A stretch of DNA of 64,000 nt from Calliopum simillimum (lineage: Eukaryota; Arthropoda; Insecta; Diptera; Lauxaniidae), in assembly GCA_951812925.1 (NCBI GenBank), contig OX638371.1, forward strand, positions 42,506,101-42,570,100, written 5' to 3'. The stretch's first letter is position 1, and every line of letters starts with the position of its first letter. Positions 1-11,772 of this stretch are shown piece after piece. Both the position numbers and the translations under genes were made by a program. The notes beneath the pieces are model-generated. The model did not search any database. It had not been told where the DNA came from and saw only the letters and a list, made by a program, of their open reading frames with translations.

Positions 1-171
1 AGTCATAAAAACAAATACTATGAAGTTTCACGGCGATCGGATAACGATAACCCGGCCCGCAAGAGAGGTCAAGGTCAAGTTGAGGTTTCAGGCAAAAAAT
101 AATGAAAATTTTTTTTAAACTTAATTAAATTAGTCAAAGCATAACTTTATCTTATAGCAAATTGAAATACC

Positions 172-1171
172 ATACTTTTTAGAAAACAATTACAAGAGAC
201 CACTTGTAAGCTCATTTTGAAGATAAAGAATGGTTTTAAATGCTTCGATTAGTAAAAAAGAGCAGACGAATTTCGTCCGTAATGTAGACAACCTCAAATA
301 TAGCCGAAAACCGAGATATTTCGCTTTAAGTTTCATGGTGTGATTATAAAGTTAACATAACTTTGCAGAAAAATATTGCAGATAAACATTTGATAGCTCA
401 ATTTAAAGCCAAAAGAAAGTACCAAATGTTTCTGGTAATAGAAATTCCCAAAAAAATTTTGTGTGTCCTGCATATAACATCCAATATAGCCAAAAATCGT
501 GTTTTTGCACTTTTTTAACTTTTTAGGCAGAGATATCTCCGACAAAAAAAAAGATATCGTTATCGGTTTGATTGAGTTTTCAAGGAAAAAACTAGGCCTA
601 TTAACTGTCATACCAGATTTTACGACATAATATTACCTTATCTTGTTATATAACTTCAAAAATAGGAAAAAAAATGGTGTCCTTTAAACATATATGTAAG
701 GATATCTCAAAGTCCAGACGTAATAGAGCAATTCTAATACCGGAATCGGATTAAGCATCAAAATCACATCTGGAGTGACTACTTTCGTTTCCGGTTTTTG
801 TTTGTGTTTTTCTTAAATACGAAAAAACCGATTTTTTTAAAAAATAAATGCTGCGGAAACGATACCTTCTATATGTATGTTTGTATGTATGTATATATAT
901 ATCCATATATATATATTACACATATAAACATATACAAGTATATATATGTACGTATGTACATACTTATATATGTGTACATAATATGTATATAAACACCGAG
1001 ACATACTCAAAAATCGTTAAAAAAACTAAAAGGTCGAAAAAAAAAAAAACGGCTGGACGTTCGATTTCGCGGTTTGCGGATTTAGATACTAGAAGGGTCC
1101 CCCAACATTATCCCTGCAAAAAATCGCGGGTGGTATTTCAAAAAGTTAAAATTTTTTAAAAACCACCGTGC
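172..1171 (+). repeat. Dispersed repeat R1, copy 1
   Basis: This AT-rich stretch is closely similar to 45505-47098, allowing for an 800-bp insertion in that copy. Shared landmarks are the start AGAAAACAATTACAAGAG, the TATGTATGTATG microsatellite near 880-990, the CGGCTGGACGTTCGATTTCG segment near 1050 and the end ACCACCGTG at 1163-1171. The short frames it contains, such as 848-1159, are Lys/Tyr-rich microsatellite translations, not genes. The second copy sits inside a mariner, so R1 is mobile or was carried by a mobile element. Positions 1-171 show nothing recognisable. Confidence 0.8.
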
Positions 1172-1949
1172 CTTGCCAGGATTTTTTTAGACAACCTACT
1201 CACAAAATGTTTCTAAACGTATTTACTTTCATATAAAATAGGTTTCATCCATTAAACAGATGGGTGCAAATCTCTCCTTATTCGTATCTCCTACTATTTG
1301 GCGTACGTGAAAGACATCAGCACATATTGTGCGAAGTAAATTTTAAAAATAATTACATTGGATTACTCGTTATTTGTTGTAAATGTTAAATTAAAAATGT
1401 GTTCTATAACTTTGATCCGGTTGTGGTATTCTGAAAAATATATACATTTTTAAGCTTATTCTTTGGACGTTATGTGGCATTTTTGTTTTTTGCAAAAGTT
1501 TGAAAGAAAATTATAAAAGTGTCCTATAATTTTGATAAGCACCTTATATTCAATCTATCTTAGTTCTTTTTAAAAAAATATGCATAGATAGTAGCGATAC
1601 CTGTAGATGAAAGCCGCTCCTACTTACTAATCCCGTACATCTGAAATCAAGTTTTTCAAATTGACAGGCTTTTTTTTTTTGTCAGAAAACGGTAGATTTT
1701 TAAAGAAATTTGTCTGCGTTATCTCCGCGTGAAAACTTCCCATATTTCCCAACTAGCTTATGAATGCGAACCTGTGCCTAAGAGATTCTCCGGTCTAATG
1801 CTTGCCTGCAAACATGCCAACTTTAAATCCAAAGACTCATAATCCAGATATTAGAATCCGTTCAATTTCTTTGTCTTTTTGGCTGTAAAAGCCTAGTTTG
1901 TGCAAACTATACTCTGCTCTCTGCTTTTTTGAAACTTTTATAAGTTGTT
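1172..1949. other. Intergenic or intronic DNA, nothing recognised
   Basis: AT-rich sequence without a convincing coding frame, RNA gene or repeat relationship to the rest of the window. Confidence 0.5.
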
Positions 1950-2399
1950 CCTATTGCGGCTATCGATTGGCGATAAAATCTATGGCCATCGATCGCAATC
2001 GATTAATGCTATTTTGGTATTGCGAACGTAATACCATTGTGACTTTAAATTTTCTGAATATTTTTATTTCGACAGCTGTTTATTTTCTATATTTTCTGAG
2101 AGCTTTTATTTTTATTTCATTAAAATTTAAATGTTTTGGGACAAATTTATAGAAAAAAATTTGTTGTGTGGAGATTTGGTGGTCCGATAACACACAGAGG
2201 AAAAAGAACTATATTATAAAGAACACTCTGTGTTCTTTATAATATAGTTCTTTGCAGAGGAAGACACAAACTATGTGGAATTGGCCAGGGAAAGACGCCG
2301 ACTATGGGAATCATCCAAATCCAAATATGTTCGTATAGAAAAGACAATCGATAATCGAAAAACAGCGTTTATCTATCGCGAATCGATAGCCGCAATAGG
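1950..2399. mobile_element. 450-bp element with about 26-bp terminal inverted repeats
   Basis: The left end begins CCTATTGCGGCTATCGATT (1950) and the right end is its near-perfect inverted copy, ending CCGCAATAGG at 2399. The interior is AT-rich and includes a short open stretch at 2170-2340 on the plus strand with the peptide-like string ELARERRRLWES. That could be a remnant of a transposase-associated protein, but I do not recognise it. No clear target-site duplication is visible, so the true ends could lie slightly further out. A second palindromic insertion lies inside at 2203-2253. Confidence 0.55.
2203..2253. repeat. Perfect 24-bp-arm hairpin flanked by 8-bp direct repeat
   Basis: Arms 2203-2226 and 2230-2253 are perfect reverse complements separated by TCT. 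The sequence CAGAGGAA occurs at 2195-2202, directly before the hairpin, and again at 2255-2262, one base after it. That looks like an 8-bp target-site duplication around a miniature foldback insertion. Without the insertion a continuous frame would run through this point. Confidence 0.8.
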
Positions 2400-2483
2400 G
2401 GCCTAAATGAATAAAATTCTACCCAAGACTTCCACAAACTTAAATGAGTTTAGTTCGTTTTAATTACATACACAAACATATAC

Positions 2484-2767
2484 ATACATATCGATACGTC
2501 CAACGTAAAAGTTGGTAACTCGAAAATCGTAGTTTTGAGTAATGAGCATTTTTGTATTTTAACTTTTTTTTTTTTTGTATGAAAACCTATATAAAATAAA
2601 TTTAGGTTGTGACTTCAAAAATAGCGCCCAGGCCTTCAAATTTCTAGCTAGAGGTACCAAAATTTGACACAAGATGGAACCAAATGTGAAGATTTCGAAA
2701 AACGCTGTCCCGTAAAAAGTTGGTTACTTGAGTTACCAACTTTTACGTTGGAGGTATCGATATGTAT
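2484..2767. mobile_element. MITE-like element, 284 bp, 38-bp terminal inverted repeats
   Basis: The left terminus ATACATATCGATACGTCCAA at 2484 is mirrored at 2730-2767 with one mismatch, and both ends contain CCAACGTAAAAGTTGGTAAC, itself partly palindromic. It has no coding capacity. The symmetry and size fit a miniature inverted-repeat transposable element. Superfamily not assigned because no unambiguous target duplication is seen. Confidence 0.7.
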
Positions 2768-3583
2768 TATGTTTATACGAACTTTTACAGTCAACTTGCA
2801 ATGAAGAACAACAGAGGCTACGAATATTAACTTGGAAATTGGTGACATACTTATGTTTCGACTAGTTTCACATATGTATATACCCAACGGGAAGAAATGA
2901 AGCTGCTTTCCAGAAGAGCACAATAGAAGCAGTCCTTTGGTAGCATATGACATATGGTAATTTTAACATTTTTTGAACTCTAGTTTAAGCTAAAAAAAAA
3001 TATTTCAGTATTTCTGATTTTTTCTCAGTATATATTTCAGAAAATTATGTATGCTTTAAAGTTTCTGTAAAGTTGCGCAAGCATTTACTTTTAGGGTTTT
3101 TCTACTGTGAAACAGAATAATTTACAAATGCATGTATAAAGGGTCTCACTAACTACTTTTCGGTCCTGGTTTTGTCAATTTTCAGATTCTACGTTAAATT
3201 TTAAGCTAAAAACTCTTAGAGACCATTTGGATGTAGTGAATTTCGAGGCGGTTAAAATCGTTTGAAGTTTTGTGTTTTCGCCAACTCGTGTATGGTGAGA
3301 TTGGCTTTGAAAATTTATATTTGCGGCAGACTTATTGCGTTGAAAAGGTGTGATTGCGTAGTATAACCAAACTGGCTAATTTATTGAGGTAGGTCATTTG
3401 TTTCAAATATTATGACCACATCTTGGTTAAAAACAAGGCACGTTATCTTCTTAACAAGTTTCTTAGGACCTTTCGTAGTCAAAATCCAATCGACCAAAAA
3501 ATTAAAATTCAACCGCTTTCAAAATTTGTTTTTAGCAAATATAAAGTGTATATCAATCAAATCAGAAGTAAAATCGCCATGTA
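2768..3583. other. Unassigned AT-rich sequence
   Basis: No convincing gene, RNA or repeat family member was recognised here. The frames crossing 3412-3810 run through the assembly gap and are meaningless. Confidence 0.5.
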
Positions 3584-3783
3584 NNNNNNNNNNNNNNNNN
3601 NNNNNNNNNNNNNNNNNNNNNNNNNNNNNNNNNNNNNNNNNNNNNNNNNNNNNNNNNNNNNNNNNNNNNNNNNNNNNNNNNNNNNNNNNNNNNNNNNNNN
3701 NNNNNNNNNNNNNNNNNNNNNNNNNNNNNNNNNNNNNNNNNNNNNNNNNNNNNNNNNNNNNNNNNNNNNNNNNNNNNNNNNNN
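3584..3783. other. Assembly gap (200 N)
   Basis: Exactly 200 undetermined bases, typical of a scaffold gap of arbitrary length. It interrupts the left arm of the foldback array, so the true number of left-arm repeats is unknown. Confidence 0.99.
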
Positions 3784-4352
3784 ACGAGCTATTTCGATGA
3801 AATTTGGTAGGTAGGTGCACCACATAACTATCATCCGCTGACCAAAAAATGGGCGTGATCGGACAATGCCACGCCTACTTTTTAACGATTCAAAGAATCG
3901 GCACTTTGAAACGCTATATCTCCTAAAATATACGAGCTATTTCGATGAAATTTGGTAGGTAGGTGCTCCACATAATTATCATCCGCTGACCAAAAAGTGG
4001 GCGTGACCGGATAATGCCACGCCTACTTTTTAACGATTCAAAGAATCGGCACTTTAAAACGCTATATCTCCCAAAATATAAGAGCTTTTTCGATAAAATT
4101 TGATAGGTAGGTGCTCCACATAATTAGCATCCGCTGAATAAAAAGTGGGCGTGATCGGACAATGCCACGCCTACTTTTTAACGATTCAAAGAATCAGCAC
4201 TTTAATACGCTATATCTCCCAAAATATAAAAGCTATTTCGATGAAATTTGATAGGTAGCTGCACCAAATAATTAGCATCCGCTGACCAAAAAGTGGGCGT
4301 GATCGGACAATGCCACGCCTTCTTTTCAATGATTTGAAGAATGAACAATTTA
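3784..4352 (-). repeat. 148-bp tandem repeat array, left arm
   Basis: About four diverged units in the orientation opposite to the right array. Each contains the GTGGGCGTGAYCGG core, CACGCCTACTTTTTAACG and ATTTGGTAGGTAGGTG or a close variant. It begins directly at the N gap. Confidence 0.9.
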
Positions 4353-6090
4353 AAACGCTATTACTCCTTAAATATCTATTTCGATGATATTAAAAATTAC
4401 AATTATGTATGTATAATAGAGTGGTCCAAATTTTGTATGGAAAAACCAAAAAATTTAAAAAGTCAAGGTGCGCGCGACTTTTCTGAATCCTTGGATCCTG
4501 CTGATTACAAAAAGTGCTTTGGAACCAAAAAAAAATTGCGTTTAGATATTCCGCAACGAGCTTGAAGGTAATTTTTAAGGAATTTTTGAGTTTTTGAGTA
4601 CTATTTTTAATTTAAACGCTATATCTTTTGAACCAGATAAGGCATTTGCAAAAATTAAATTGAATTTTGTTAAGAATATTTTGGGCCATTTTTTGCATTA
4701 ATAATAATTAATGTTGTCTTTTCCAATTTTTTTTAGCAGCACTTTAGACTTCAAAATTTGTTAATTTTTGAGGTATTTGCACTTTCAAGAACCGATTTTT
4801 TTCTTATTTTGCTCTAGCAAATTTTTTTTTATATTTCTATTTTCTTACACATTAATTTATCTATCAACTGACTCCAACAACTAAGCCACCAGCTTCACTT
4901 TACTTGCTAAAAACCGTAAAGTTTAATCAAATTTGGGCAAAAAAAAAACTTTGAGTTTAGAATTTTCCGGGTGAAACAGAAACAACAATAGTCATTTAAG
5001 ATGTATTTGTTCATGAAAATTCTAAATCCGGTCTCAGAATTGCTCTATCTCATACGGTTTTAGAGATATCCTAACCTAAAAATGCAAAAAACACCGTTTT
5101 TGCTATTTTTGAAGCTGTTATATCACAACATGGTAGCTTTCAGCCTGGTATGGAAGTTAAAAGTGACAGCCTTTTTCTTCAAAACCCAATTTAAATTGTA
5201 TCGATATTTCTTTGTTGCTTCGAAATATCGTAAGCAGAAATAACAAAAAAACGTGTTTTTTGCACTTTTTCAACTTTTTAGGTCAGGATAACTCAGAGGA
5301 CAAAAAAGATATCGGTATAATTTAAATTGAATTCTAAAGAATCAGACTGGCACTTTTAACCACTATACCATTTTTTGTGGCTGAAAGTAGCCTTGACTTG
5401 TAATATCACTTTAAAAAGAGCAAAAACGGTGTTTTATATACTTTTATGTTTGAATATCTCCTTAACCGTACAAGATAGAGCAATTTTGAGACTGAATTCG
5501 GAATCAACAGTAAAAAATACATCGAAAATGGCTATTTTAGTTTATTTTTGACTAAATTTTTTTTTAGTTTTTTTAGAAGATCTTTGAAAACTATCTGTTA
5601 ACCTGTTTTGCCAAAAATAACAAGAAGTGCAAAATTTTCGATATTGCAAAGGATGTTGTTTTACTCAAAAGATTAAGAACTAATGATTTTATAAAAAACA
5701 AGTGGTATCTTACGTCATCCCATTAAGATATCTTATTTCAATGCCTTGAAAACACTAAAATGAATTTTTTTTTTTAGTCTAATTTAATTATACTTAATAG
5801 TTTTTAGTGAGTAAAAGTGTTACTAATAGCTTAGTTGTTGAAATTATTTTAAAGATAAATTAATGCATAAAAATATAAAAATGTTTAAAAAAATTTGCTA
5901 GAGCAAACTAAGAAAAAAATCGGTTATTGAAAGTGCAAACACCACAAAAAATTAACAAATTTTTAAGTTTAAAGTGCTGCTAAAAAAAATTGGCAAAAAG
6001 TAGATTAATTATTATTGATGCAAAACATGTCTCAAAATATTCCTAACAAAATGCAATATAATTTTTGTAAATACTTTATCTGGTTCAAAA
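4353..6090. repeat. Palindromic spacer of the foldback
   Basis: Contains inverted pairs 4590-4905 with 5775-6085 (GCTCTAGCAAATTTTTTT at 4811 against AAAAAAATTTGCTAGAGC at 5888) and 5025-5260 with 5290-5525. The central part belongs to a dispersed repeat also seen at 18250-18670 and 29640-29720, recognisable by AGAATTGCTCTATC and the following TCC/TGTAACCTAAAA. No coding frame of note. Confidence 0.7.
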
Positions 6091-7740
6091 GGAAATAGCT
6101 CGTATATTTTGGGAGATATAGCGTTTTAAAGTGCCGATTCTTTGAATCGTTAAAAAGTAGGCGTGGCATTGTCCGATCACGCCCACTTTTTGGTCAGCGG
6201 ATGATAATTATGTGGTGCACCTGCCTATCAAATTTCATCGAAATAGCTCGTATATTTTGGGAGATATAGCGTTTTAAAGTGCCGATTCTTTGAATCGTTA
6301 AAAAGTAGGCGTGGCATTGTCCGATCACGCCCACTTTTTGGTCAGCGGATGATAATTATGTGGTGCACCTACCTATCAAATTTCATCGAAATAGCTCGTA
6401 TATTTTGGGAGATATAGCGTTTTAAAGTGCCGATTCTTTGAATCGTTAAAAAGTAGGCGTGGCATTGTCCGATCACGCCCACTTTTTGGTCAGCGGATGA
6501 TAATTATGTGGTGCACCTACCTATCAAATTTCATCGAAATAGCTCGTATATTTTGGGAGATATAGCGTTTTAAAGTGCCGATTCTTTGAATCGTTAAAAA
6601 GTAGGCGTGGCATTGTCCGATCACGCCCACTTTTTGGTCAGCGGATGATAATTATGTGGTGCACCTGCCTATCAAATTTCATCGAAATAGCTCGTATATT
6701 TTGGGAGATATAGCGTTTTAAAGTGCCGATTCTTTGAATCGTTAAAAAGTAGGCGTGGCATTGTCCGATCACGCCCACTTTTTGGTCAGCGGATGATAAT
6801 TATGTGGTGCACCTACCTATCAAATTTCATCGAAATAGCTCGTATATTTTGGGAGATATAGCGTTTTAAAGTGCCGATTCTTTGAATCGTTAAAAAGTAG
6901 GCGTGGCATTGTCCGATCACGCCCACTTTTTGGTCAGCGGATGATAATTATGTGGTGCACCTACCTATCAAATTTCATCGAAATAGCTCGTATATTTTGG
7001 GAGATATAGCGTTTTAAAGTGCCGATTCTTTGAAGCGTTAAAAAGTAGGCGTGGCATTGTCCGATCACGCCCACTTTTTGGTCAGCGGATGATAGTTATG
7101 TGGTGCACCTACCTACCAAATTTCATCGAAATAGCTCGTATATTTTGGGAGATATAGCGTTTTAAAGTGCCGATTCTTTGAAGCGTTAAAAAGTAGGCGT
7201 GGCATTGTCCGATCACGCCCACTTTTTGGTCAGCGGATGATAGTTATGTGGTGCACCTACCTACCAAATTTCATCGAAATAGCTCGTATATTTTAGGAGA
7301 TATAGCGTTTTAAAGTGCCGATTCTTTGAATCGTTAAAAAGTAGGCGTGGCATTGTCCGATCACGCCCACTTTTTGGTCAGCGGATGATAATTATGTGGT
7401 GCACCTACCTATCAAATTTCATCGAAATAGCTCGTATATTTTGGGAGATATAGCGTTTTAAAGTGCCGATTCTGTGAAGCGTTAAAAAGTAGGCGTGGCA
7501 TTGTCCGATCACGCCCACTTTTTAGTCAGCGGATCGTAATTATGTGGAGCACCTACCTATCAAATTTCATCGAAATAGCTTCTATATTTTGGGAGATATA
7601 GCGTTTTAAAGTGCCGATTCTTTGAAGCGTTAAAAAGTAGGCGTGGCATTGTCCGATCACGCCCACTTTTTGGTCAGCGGATGCTTATTATGTGGAGCAC
7701 CTACCTACCAAATTTCATGTAAATAGCGTCCATAGTTTTC
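6091..7740 (+). repeat. 148-bp tandem repeat array, right arm (11 units)
   Basis: Unit starts fall at 6239, 6387, 6535, 6683 and onward every 148 bp to about 7571. Central units are nearly identical. Units near 7450-7740 are more diverged, the usual pattern of array homogenisation with decaying edges. Each unit carries TAGGCGTGGCATTGTCCGAT and CACGCCCACTTTTTGGTCAG. The units have no useful coding frame. Confidence 0.95.
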
Positions 7741-7816
7741 GAGATATAACGTGTTAAATTTTTTTTCGATCAATCGTTAAATAGTGGGCGTGGCATATCC
7801 GAACTATCTCAAATGG

Positions 7817-7911
7817 GGTACGAAAAGTACGAAGTACGAGGTACGAAAAGTACGAAGTACGAGGTACGAAAAGTACGAAGTACGAGGTACGAAAAGTACG
7901 AGGTACGAGGT
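7817..7911 (+). repeat. 23-bp GTACGA minisatellite
   Basis: Direct repeats of GGTACGAAAAGTACGAAGTA plus CGA with a 23-bp period begin at 7817 and 7840 and decay towards 7911. The frames on both strands here are repeat translations. Confidence 0.85.
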
Positions 7912-8017
7912 ACGAAGTTCGTATCAAAAGTACGAACTTTACCAAATTCACGTACCTGTGCGAACCTCAAATTCACGTGAATTGGAGGTACGTGATTTCG
8001 TACCTTTAAAGTACGAA

Positions 8018-8049
8018 GTTCGTACTCACGTGATCACGTGAGTACGAAC
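8018..8049. repeat. 32-bp perfect palindrome
   Basis: The sequence reads identically on both strands across 8018-8049, centred on TGATCA, with CACGTG on each side. It closes the GTACGA-rich tract. Confidence 0.9.
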
Positions 8050-8060
8050 GTTCGTACAGA

Positions 8061-8924
8061 AACAGACAGCTCTACTATCTAGTTGCTAAAATTTAAAATT
8101 ATTTCACTTGTTGGTTGATCTAGAGATATGTAAGTAGCATTTTGTGTCAAAAACCTAAAACATGAAATTTAACGTTCTCATGTTTTGTCCTGCACTGAAA
8201 ATTATACTCTGGCAAGTTAAGATCCCTTTTGTCCAGACGCGTCACAAACAGTAGTAATTTTCGTGGATTATACAACTATTAGATGGGGGAAGAATTTGAT
8301 GAATGTAAGATAATGTGGCGTGCTTTTGCAAGGACACAGTTGGCAGCCATATGTTATACAAATGTTTTTAATTTTTCTTCTGTTTTCTTCTTTGTTATAT
8401 ATTATTTCGGCTTGATTTGATTTTACGAACTTATTCTTTTTTTCATTCATTTATTGCCAGGTGTTGAAGAAAATCAAGCAATGACCATGAACTGAAGTCA
8501 TTGCGTTGGACGCCAGCTGCAAAATCTATATTACAATAAAAAAAAAATAAAGTACGTTTCTTGACTTTTCAAAGGTCTCAAATTTTCGTTAGTTGTGATA
8601 AATTTTTTGTTTTTTTTTTTTTGGCAAATTGTGCCGCAAAAAGCACAGCTATTCTGTCAAAATAACAATAACAAACTTTAAATTTGCTCGTCTATAAATA
8701 GTTTCAATTCGTTTAATACACCAAGTAAAAATGATAAAGATATCGAAAATCCAGCAACGGTGAGACCTTATCCAACATGTTTGAGTAAGTAGGTTCCTTT
8801 GAAATCATTATCGACGCACAGATGGAATTGGAGTTCCCTATAAATAAATATTTTAATATTATTTTTATGTGCACGAGAAGCTATTGTTTTTATTTTTTTT
8901 AAATCTTAATCCCAGATTTTACTA
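8061..8924. other. Unassigned AT-rich sequence
   Basis: No gene or repeat relationship recognised. A 60-codon minus frame at 8268-8450 has no family resemblance and unremarkable composition, so it is not called. Confidence 0.5.
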
Positions 8925-9061
8925 AGGAGTGAGATCGAAAAAATCTTAACATACATAAAATTCAATAATTTTAAAACGGTTGACCTTAGAGTCTTTATTT
9001 TTTTTTTATTTAATTGATAATATTTTACAAATTACAGAAAAATATAACTTTTATTGTTCTA

Positions 9062-10041
9062 GCCACTATTTATGAACTCGTGGACCTTCTTTGGTAAGCC
9101 TTCCGTTAGAGATTTGATAGTTGTTTCAGACACCTTTTTGGAACAGTTTGCCCATCTCCTTTTAAAATCTTCGATATATAGGGACACTTTTTTTGTGCTC
9201 TTTAAGTTTCTTTTCACAAGAGACCAATATCTCTCCACTGGTCTTAGCTCCGGACAATTTGGAGGATTGGCCTCTCTTGGTACAAAAACTATGTTATTAC
9301 TTTGGTACCACTCCAGATCTTTCTTGCCGTATAGACATGATGCCAAATCAGGCCAAAAATATGTGGACACATTGTGCTGTCTGATGAAAGGAAGAAGTCT
9401 TTTTTGCAAACAATCTTTGATGTATATTTCGGCATTTATAGAGCCCAATGTAACAAATGACTTGCTTTTTTTGCCGCAACTGCATATAGCTTGCCATACA
9501 AGGAATTTTTTAGGAAATTTTGTCTGCTTTTGGATTCAAAATTGTTCTTCGATATTTCTTCGAGCATCAGCAACATAAAAATTCTGACCCGAAATCTGTC
9601 GGTACATACGTTTCGTCGTCCATTATACAACATGAATATTTTTGTATGAAATTCGATTTTAATTTCCGAGCTCTATTTTTGGCGTCTTAATTTTTTGCAG
9701 CATTCCTGTCTAGAACTTTTTGGACTTTGTATGTTTTCAAACCTGCATTAGCTTTAACTTTTTGCACCAAATAGTCAGCGCACTAGGCTAACCGGGCAGC
9801 TTTTCTAGCAGATGTGTTTGGAGATCTTTTCAATATGTTTTAAATTTTCTTGGCTTTCCCAATATCATGTGGTCCTTGTTTTCTTCCTGAACCAGGTTTC
9901 CTATCAATGGTCATATTCTCCTGAAACTGTTTAATAACATTGGAAACAGTTTGACGGCAAACCTTCGATTCTTTGGCCAATTTTTGGTAATTTTGAAAAT
10001 TTTAAATAATTTTAAGACTTACTTCGTTTTCTTCACTCATT
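9062..10041 (-). pseudogene. Tc1-like (IS630/ITm) transposase, broken
   Basis: Read from an ATG at 10041 downwards, the frame gives an N-terminal helix-turn-helix-like region, then RKPGSGRKQGPHD, then CCIMDDETYV with the first catalytic Asp, FWPDLASCLYGKKDLEWY with the second Asp, and ANPPNCPELRPVERYWSLVK with the Glu of the DDxE triad. The C-terminal 129 codons (9059-9448) are open. The N-terminal half has several stops and at least one frameshift. The insect family usually reads FWPDLASCHY and ELRPVERYW. A second fragment of the same family lies at 19410-20243. No function is expected. Confidence 0.8.
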
Positions 10042-10127
10042 TTGATCAAACTCACAACAAATCAAATGTATTGGCCATTAAAAATAATAGCTGACATATT
10101 TTTCAAAGAAAACTAGATCAAAGAAAT

Positions 10128-11772
10128 TTTCAAAGGACCCCGCACAAATCATATGGAAAAAGCCTTTCAGCCAAAATAGCTGATACTCCGCAATAATATA
10201 GTTTTCAGCCTGCTGATTAAAAGTCTCAATGGGCACAAAGCTCAAAAATGGTTAGTTGTTGAGTTATGAAGAGTCGAATGGGGAGAATTCGACCAAATCG
10301 TCAGTGAATTTTTGAATTTTTCCGGTGTGCTTTTCTGCTGCCCTAGCTTACTATATACATATATATTAGACCGGTGCGTTTTGGACGAAAGTTTAAAATT
10401 TGTCGCGCAACCGGCAGAATTGTAAAGTTTAACTATCGACATGAAGATTGCCGCCACCCTAGTTCTGAGAGATGACGGGAAAGGGTGTCGATATATTTTT
10501 TAAGGTTGAAAAAAACGTGGTTTAAAAATGCATGCTCATAGGTCCGTAGTGAATCAATTCTCAGCTTCGTAGTAGGTCGAAAACTGAAATTCAAAACATG
10601 GATTCTTATGTATTTTTTCCCGTAGAATCGAATGGCATCATTAGTTTTCTGATTAGGCGTTCATTTTTGGCGTTAAGTGAACTTTTCAGCTCAAAAAAGT
10701 CGAAATTTTTCCAAATCCCCTGTTTGAGCACTCCACAATTGAACAGAAAAAATCTTAGAAAAATTTGAAATGTATATTTTGTTAGGATTTTTCCTGACAA
10801 ATCCAGTGGTACCATTTTTTTTGCGCTACAACATTATTTTCATTCATGAAAAACGAATTTTTGATTTTTATTATCAAAAAATATCACGAAATCGGGCGTA
10901 AATATTTAGTCAACGACGGTTCCCAACGTCCGGACGGTTTTTTTCTTTTCAGTGTCCCCTAGTAAAATTTTTTTAGAATATTTTTGGAAATTTTTTTAAC
11001 CCATTATAAACAAGTTTTTGGAAAAGGGGTCGAGAAGACCCTTAAAAACGTGATATAATGGGTTAAGATGTTCGCATAACTTAATGTAGAATCAAGCATG
11101 GAACAATATTTGAGAACATCTTAACCCATTATAAACAAGTTTTTGGAAAAGGGGTCGAAAAGACCCTTAAAAACGCGTTATAATGGGTTAAGATGTTCTA
11201 AAATATTGTTCCATGTTTGATTCTACATTAAGTTATGTGAACATCTTAACCCATTATATCGCGTTTTTAAGGGTCTTTTCGACCCCTTTTCCAAAAACTT
11301 GTTTATAATGGGTTAAGATGTTCTCAAATATTGTTCCATGCTTGATTCTACATTAAGTTATGCGAACATCTTAACCCATTATATTACGTTTTTAAGGGTC
11401 TTCTCGACCCCTTTTCCAAAAACTTGTTTATAATGGGTTAAAAAAATTTCCAAAAATATTCTAAAAAAATTTTACTAAGGGACACCGAAAAGAAAAAAAC
11501 AGTCCGGACGTTGGGAACCGTCGTTGACTAAATATATATATATCATTTATAGGAAGCTAGGGCAGCAGAAAAGCACACCGGGAAAATTAAAAAATTCACT
11601 GACGATTTGGTCGAATTCTCCCCATTCGACTCTTCATAACTCAATAACTAGCCATTTTTGAGCTTTGTGCCCATTGAGACTTTTAATCAGCAGGCTGAAA
11701 ACTATATCATTACGGAGTATCAGTTATTTTGGCTGAAAGGCTTTTTCCATATGATTTGTGCGGGGTCCTTTT
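10128..11772. mobile_element. Foldback insertion in the Tc1-like element
   Basis: Left arm 10128-10353 (AGGACCCCGCACAAATCATA near the end) is the inverted copy of 11546-11772 (ending TGATTTGTGCGGGGTCCT). Arms are about 220 bp with high identity. The interior contains a second palindrome (10905-11528) and about 550 bp of unassigned sequence at 10354-10900. The element has no coding frame. Confidence 0.75.
10905..11528. repeat. Nested palindrome with internal repeated modules
   Basis: AGTCAACGACGGTTCCCAAC near 10908 is mirrored by GTTGGGAACCGTCGTTGACT ending at about 11528. Within it, a module containing AACCCATTATAAACAAGTTT and GGGTCGARAAGACCC appears four times, twice in each orientation, and GGAACAATATTTGAGAACAT alternates with its complement. 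The whole can fold into a long cruciform centred near 11.2 kb. Confidence 0.85.

Larger units (their letters stand above)
3784..7740. mobile_element. Giant foldback element with 148-bp tandem-repeat arms
   Basis: The right arm (6091-7740) is a tandem array of a 148-bp unit. The left arm (3784-4352) carries the same unit in reverse orientation and runs into the N gap. Between them, 4590-4905 is the inverted counterpart of 5775-6085, and 5025-5260 is a diverged inverted counterpart of 5290-5525, so the whole segment is one palindrome centred near 5.3 kb. No transposase frame is present. Long inverted repeats built from short direct repeats are the hallmark of Foldback-type elements in Drosophila. 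An inverted duplication of a satellite array is the alternative. The outer left end is lost in or beyond the gap. Confidence 0.7.

Noticed and set aside
848..1159. 103-codon plus-strand frame in repeat R1
   Set aside because: Composed of TATGTATG microsatellite and A-run translation, and disrupted in the second copy of R1.
3412..3834. Frames crossing the N gap on both strands
   Set aside because: They are open only because undetermined bases are not read as stops.
6091..7740. CRISPR-like array
   Set aside because: Units of 148 bp are repeated in full with no unique spacers, and the context is eukaryotic. It is a tandem repeat.
9072..9578. 168-codon plus-strand frame
   Set aside because: Antisense shadow of the Tc1-like transposase, whose motifs are clear on the minus strand.
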